From Halomonas denitrificans (GTDB lineage Bacteria > Pseudomonadota > Gammaproteobacteria > Pseudomonadales > Halomonadaceae), in the NCBI RefSeq assembly GCF_003056305.1, contig NZ_PYVX01000002.1:372001-436000 (forward strand): a stretch of 64,000 bases of DNA, given 5' to 3'. The position numbers were made by a program, and so were the translations under genes. The notes beneath the pieces were generated by a model. That model was not told the DNA's origin. It did no database searches and saw only the letters and a list, made by a program, of their open reading frames with translations. Shown here piece after piece: positions 60,846 through 64,000 of this stretch (position 1 is the stretch's first letter; each line of letters begins with the position of its first letter).

Positions 60846-63248
60846 ATGACGGAGCAGCATTCGCCGAGACGTTTCTGGCTGGGCGGCAAGCGTGCCGCGG
60901 AACAGGACCGCTTCTTCCGCGAGGCCCTAGAGCCCCTGGGCTGGCGGGTGGGGGACGCCCAGCAGTGGGACGCCGCCTGGGTCACCGGCATGCCGGAGGC
61001 CGGACAGTTCCGCCGGGTCTCGCCGACGCGCCGGATGAACCACTTCCCGGGCAACGCGGCGCTCACCGTCAAGAGTCGCTTGCACGAGAGCCTCGCCGCC
61101 CTGCGCGAGCGTCTTGTCGAGAGCTACGGGCCCGATCATGACCTCGCCCGGCGCCTGGCCTTCTTTCCCCGTGCCTACGTGATGCCCGACGACTACCATG
61201 CGCTGCAGCAGGCCGCCCGGTCGCGTCCCGAGCAGCGCTGGATCCTCAAGCCCACCAACGCCTCCAAGGGCAAGGGCGTGCGCGTGCTCAGCGACGTCGC
61301 CGAGGCGCCCCTGGCCCGGGACTGGCTGGTGCAGGAGTACCTGGCCAACCCCCACACCATCCGCGGCCACAAGTACGTGCTGCGCCTCTACGTGCTGATC
61401 AGCTCGCTGGCGCCGCTGCGGGTCTACCTCTACCGCCAGGGCTTCGCCAAGCTGGCCTCGGAGCCCTGGGACCCCGACGATGCCGACAACCCCTTCAGCC
61501 AGCTGACCAACCCGGACATCAACGCCCTGAACGACCGCGCCGAGGTGCCGGTGGAGTTCATCGATCTCGACCGCTACCGCCGCTGGCTCCGGGATCAGGG
61601 GCACGACGACGCGGCCCTCTTCGCCCGCATCGAGGACCTGGTGGCGCTCACCGCGATCTCCGCCGTGGACGCCATGCGCGCCCGCACCGCCGAGGCCGGC
61701 GCCGACCCGCGGGGCTGCTACGAGCTGCTGGGGCTCGACTGCCTGGTGGACGACACCCTCACGCCCTGGATCCTCGAGTGCAACCTGAGTCCCTCGCTCG
61801 GCATCTGCGCCGCCCCGGAGTCGGGCGGGCGGGTCGAGGAGGCCGTCAAGGGGGGCCTGGTCCGGGACCTGGTGACGCTGCTCGACATCCCCGGCCAGGC
61901 GGCGAGCCAGCAGGCGGGCCGGGACGAGGCCGCGGCGCTCCTCGCCGAGGCCGAGGCGGAGCGGGCGCGCGCCGGCGGCTTCCAGCGGCTGCTGCCGGCC
62001 GCCGAGCCGGCGCGTTATCTGCCCTGTTTCACGCTGCCGAGCCTGGCCGACTGGCGGCTGGCCGCGGGGCTCGCAGGGCGGGCGCTGCCGGCCCCGCGCC
62101 TCGCGCGGCGTCATGTCGCGGAGATCGTCGACGGGGAGCGCCTCGCCCTCTACGACACCCGTCGCGGCGATCTCTACCGGCCCAACGACACGGCAGCGCT
62201 GATCTGGCTGCTGGCGACCGAGGGGCTCGACATCGAGGCCATCGTCGAGGCGCTGGCGAGCGCCACGAAGGAGGCCAGCAACGAGCGCACGACCGTTCAC
62301 GAGCGCCTGCGCCGGGAGGTCTGGACCACCCTGCACGACTGGTGCCGCGTCGGCCTGCTCCGCCAGGCGGGCGAGGGGGACGCCGCGGACGCGACCGCGC
62401 CGGCCGCCGAAGCGCCCGAGGCGCCCTCCGATCCGCACGCCTTCGCGCTGCGTCTGGCGGGGCAGGAGTGGGCGCTGGAGGTGGCGAGTGCCCCGGCCAT
62501 CGCGCGGCTCGTGGCCGGCTTCGGCGCGCGGCTGGCGCCGTTCGACGGCGAGGCGGCGAGCGGGGGGCCGCGGCTTCGGGTACTGCGCGAGGCGGCGGGC
62601 TATGCGCTGGCCGAGGGCGATCGACTGGTTGCCGCGCGGCTGACCCTGGACCGGCTGGTCCCCACCCTGACCGCCCACCTGCTGCGCCGGGTCGCGAGTC
62701 CCGACCGGCCGGTGATCGACGCGCCCCTGCTGGTCGGGCCCGACGGCACCGGCGTGCTCTGCCTGTTCCCCGAGGGCGCGCCGCGCCGCGACCTGCTAGT
62801 GCGGCTGGGCGCGGCCGGCGGCGGTCGGCTGACCCGCGGCGTGCGCCTGGACCTCGCGGATCCGACGCGGGCCGAGCTGCTGGACGCGCCCTTGGACTCG
62901 CCCTTGGAAAAGGCCGGCGCGGCGCCGGCGTCGACCCGCACGGCGAACGTGACCCTGCGCGGCGTGCTGCTGGCGGGCGACGCGCACGGCGATACGCCCC
63001 TGGCCCCGGTCGCCATGCTGGAGGCGCTGGGCACGCTGCTGCCGCACTGCCTGGCCGGGGAGGAGCGGCTGACGGGACAGGGCGTGGCGGCCCTGGGCGA
63101 CTGGCTCGCCACCCTGGCCCTCGGCGCCGTCGCGATCGACTCGAAAACGGAGAGTGAGGCGCCGTCGAGCGCGGCGCTGGTCGCCTGGCTGGCCGAGAGC
63201 ATTGCCCCCGACGCCCCCGTCCCCCGCGCCGCGGCGGCGGGGGAGTAG
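60846..63248 (+). CDS. Fusion: TTL-type ATP-grasp, PqqD-like RRE and HPr-kinase-like domains
   Basis: The 800-residue protein joins three parts. Residues 1-345 match tubulin-tyrosine ligases: WILKPTNASKGKGVRVL, VQEYLANPHTIRGHKYVLRLYVLI, QLTNPDIN, and the metal/ATP end ELLGLDCLVDDTLTPWILECNLSPSLG. After an Ala-rich linker, residues about 420-510 look like PqqD (HVAEIVDGERLALYDTRRGDLYRPND, then TAALIWLLATEGLDIEAIVEAL), the peptide-recognition fold of RiPP enzymes. Residues about 530-800 resemble HPr-kinase-related domains, but the P-loop region (LVGPDGTGVL) lacks the Lys-Ser pair. AGGAG precedes ATG 60846. A small peptide gene follows. A modifying enzyme for that peptide is the inference. Confidence 0.8.
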   Translation: MTEQHSPRRFWLGGKRAAEQDRFFREALEPLGWRVGDAQQWDAAWVTGMPEAGQFRRVSPTRRMNHFPGNAALTVKSRLHESLAALRERLVESYGPDHDLARRLAFFPRAYVMPDDYHALQQAARSRPEQRWILKPTNASKGKGVRVLSDVAEAPLARDWLVQEYLANPHTIRGHKYVLRLYVLISSLAPLRVYLYRQGFAKLASEPWDPDDADNPFSQLTNPDINALNDRAEVPVEFIDLDRYRRWLRDQGHDDAALFARIEDLVALTAISAVDAMRARTAEAGADPRGCYELLGLDCLVDDTLTPWILECNLSPSLGICAAPESGGRVEEAVKGGLVRDLVTLLDIPGQAASQQAGRDEAAALLAEAEAERARAGGFQRLLPAAEPARYLPCFTLPSLADWRLAAGLAGRALPAPRLARRHVAEIVDGERLALYDTRRGDLYRPNDTAALIWLLATEGLDIEAIVEALASATKEASNERTTVHERLRREVWTTLHDWCRVGLLRQAGEGDAADATAPAAEAPEAPSDPHAFALRLAGQEWALEVASAPAIARLVAGFGARLAPFDGEAASGGPRLRVLREAAGYALAEGDRLVAARLTLDRLVPTLTAHLLRRVASPDRPVIDAPLLVGPDGTGVLCLFPEGAPRRDLLVRLGAAGGGRLTRGVRLDLADPTRAELLDAPLDSPLEKAGAAPASTRTANVTLRGVLLAGDAHGDTPLAPVAMLEALGTLLPHCLAGEERLTGQGVAALGDWLATLALGAVAIDSKTESEAPSSAALVAWLAESIAPDAPVPRAAAAGE

Positions 63249-63316
63249 CGGGGCCCGAGCATTCGGCGCCGCTGCGGCGACGCCGATGACGGGGTCGGCC
63301 CCCTGGCCGGCCCGCG

Positions 63317-63347
63317 GCATGGCGACACGCACGGCGTGTCGCCATGC
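63317..63347 (+). other. Strong hairpin between the fusion gene and the peptide gene
   Basis: A perfect 14-bp stem (63317-63330 with 63334-63347) with a three-base loop, midway in the 169-bp gap, no T-run. It could be a processing or partial termination site that lets the peptide be made in excess. Confidence 0.6.
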
Positions 63348-63417
63348 GATTCGAACGCGGAGGTCGAGCGCGTATCGACGCTGCGGATCGACATTGCCAA
63401 TCGAGGAGGTCATGACC

Positions 63418-63687
63418 ATGACACTGCACGACGAGAAACGTCGCCACCTGCTGGGCCGGCTCGGTCGACAGCTCGGCTACACGGCACCGGCGCTGCTGCT
63501 GGTGGCGAGCGGCGCGGCCTTCCAGGCCGTGGCCGGCGAGCCCGCCGCGACGCCGGAGACCGTCGGCGGCTACACCAGCGGCCAGGAGGCGTCCCTGATG
63601 CTGGCCGAGGCGCACGCCGAGGCCGAGGGGGAAGCGGAAGGCGAAGCCGAGGGTGAAGCCGAAGCCGAGGCCGAGGCCGAGGGGTGA
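63418..63687 (+). CDS. Small peptide with YxxPxL leader motif and Glu-rich tail (candidate RiPP precursor)
   Basis: The 89-residue product has a basic start (DEKRRHLLGRLGRQLG), a hydrophobic stretch containing YTAPAL (residues 21-26), and after a short linker a tail of (EA/EG) repeats: residues 64-88 hold 12 Glu. YxxPxL is the motif bound by the PqqD-like B1 protein in lasso-peptide leaders. ATG 63418 lies eight bases after GAGGAGG; ATG 63412 is also in frame. The hydrophobic stretch could instead be a signal peptide, ending near AVAG. A bulged hairpin follows the stop (63714-63745). Not a family I know. Confidence 0.75.
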   Translation: MTLHDEKRRHLLGRLGRQLGYTAPALLLVASGAAFQAVAGEPAATPETVGGYTSGQEASLMLAEAHAEAEGEAEGEAEGEAEAEAEAEG

Positions 63688-63795
63688 TCTCGCCATCGCC
63701 CCTTCCCTGAGAGGCCGGGCCGTCGCCCCGGGTGACGGCCCCGGCTGCCTCACCGCCTTCGGACGGGCCTGCCACGGACCCGACAGGAGCGCCAC

Positions 63796-64000
63796 CATGT
63801 CCACACCCGCATCCCTGCCATCACGCCACGCCCCGGGCCTCATCGAGGAGAACCGGCAGGCGCTGGCCCAGCTGAGGCGCCTGCTCGACGACCTGGCCCC
63901 CGAGGCCTATCGACGGGTCTTCGGCGTCCAGGGACGTCACACCCTCGGCAAGCACGTTCGCCATATCATCGATCACTACGAGGCGCTGATCGACGGTCTC
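63796..64000 (+). CDS. DinB-like protein, N-terminal part (runs off the window)
   Basis: About 68 residues are visible: a short leader, then LIEENRQALAQLRRLLDDLAPEAYRRVFG and GKHVRHIIDHYEALIDGL. The His-x-x-His-x-x-x-H pattern in the second helix fits the DinB/YfiT metal-binding four-helix bundle. ATG 63796 follows GGAG with ten-base spacing. It is 108 bases after the peptide gene and may belong to the same operon. Confidence 0.6.

Noticed and set aside
63412-63687. The small Glu-rich peptide as simply an exported periplasmic protein
   Set aside because: Not fully excluded: the hydrophobic stretch could be a signal peptide. I favour a precursor because YxxPxL lies in it and a PqqD-like domain is encoded next door.

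Overview
The window is high-G+C gammaproteobacterial DNA, most likely from Halomonas or a close relative. The ectoine-degradation cluster doeABXCD with eutBC, several TRAP transporters, LysO and a BaeSR-type envelope system all fit a moderately halophilic proteobacterium. I see no rRNA, tRNA or CRISPR array.

Layout. (1) 1-5.7 kb: end of a fused TRAP permease with a universal stress protein, a DUF2189 membrane protein, and a periplasmic protein paired with a hybrid histidine kinase. (2) 5.2-21.0 kb: an island of lower G+C whose edges carry duplicated pieces of one host locus, including a perfect 139-bp repeat at 5687-5825 and 20851-20989. It holds a catabolic set (split transketolase, SDR, hydroxyacid dehydrogenase, glycerate kinase, second full-length transketolase), a LysR regulator and a TRAP transporter, among decayed IS21 and IS110 remnants. 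The two cargo operons share the same three-box operator with identical spacing to a candidate -35 element. (3) 21.0-27.3 kb: NosP (FIST) nitric-oxide sensor, NahK-type kinase and NarL-type regulator beside an alcohol dehydrogenase and an aldehyde dehydrogenase. (4) 27.3-43.3 kb: a Hen1-like RNA methyltransferase without its usual partner, nitrilase, MFS/LysR pair, Spy-like protein with BaeSR-like system, LysO, PfpI, a TetR/SDR pair with NemR-like operators, NAD salvage (pncA-pncB), ghrA and a chemoreceptor. (5) 43.7-59.3 kb: ectoine/hydroxyectoine catabolism, doeA-doeB-doeX then doeC-doeD-eutB-eutC-HAD, interrupted by a four-gene cassette of unknown pathway (C-N hydrolase, ATP-grasp ligase, C45 acyltransferase/hydrolase, very large Orn/Lys/Arg-type decarboxylase). 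(6) 59.4-64 kb: an AhpD-like protein with its TetR regulator, then the most unusual locus: one 800-residue protein joining a tubulin-tyrosine-ligase-type ATP-grasp domain, a PqqD-like (RRE) domain and a degenerate HPr-kinase-like domain, followed by an 89-residue peptide with a YxxPxL leader motif and a (EA/EG)n tail.

How the parts work together. DoeA and DoeB open and deacetylate ectoine to diaminobutyrate, DoeD and DoeC carry it to aspartate, DoeX senses the pathway, and EutB/EutC serve hydroxyectoine. The island looks like an acquired uptake-plus-catabolism module for a hydroxylated acid or sugar acid feeding hydroxypyruvate/glycerate and transketolase chemistry. The final locus has the architecture of a ribosomally made, post-translationally modified peptide system; by analogy with tubulin-tail enzymes the modification could be ligation of an amino acid to the glutamate-rich tail. 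That chemistry is inference.
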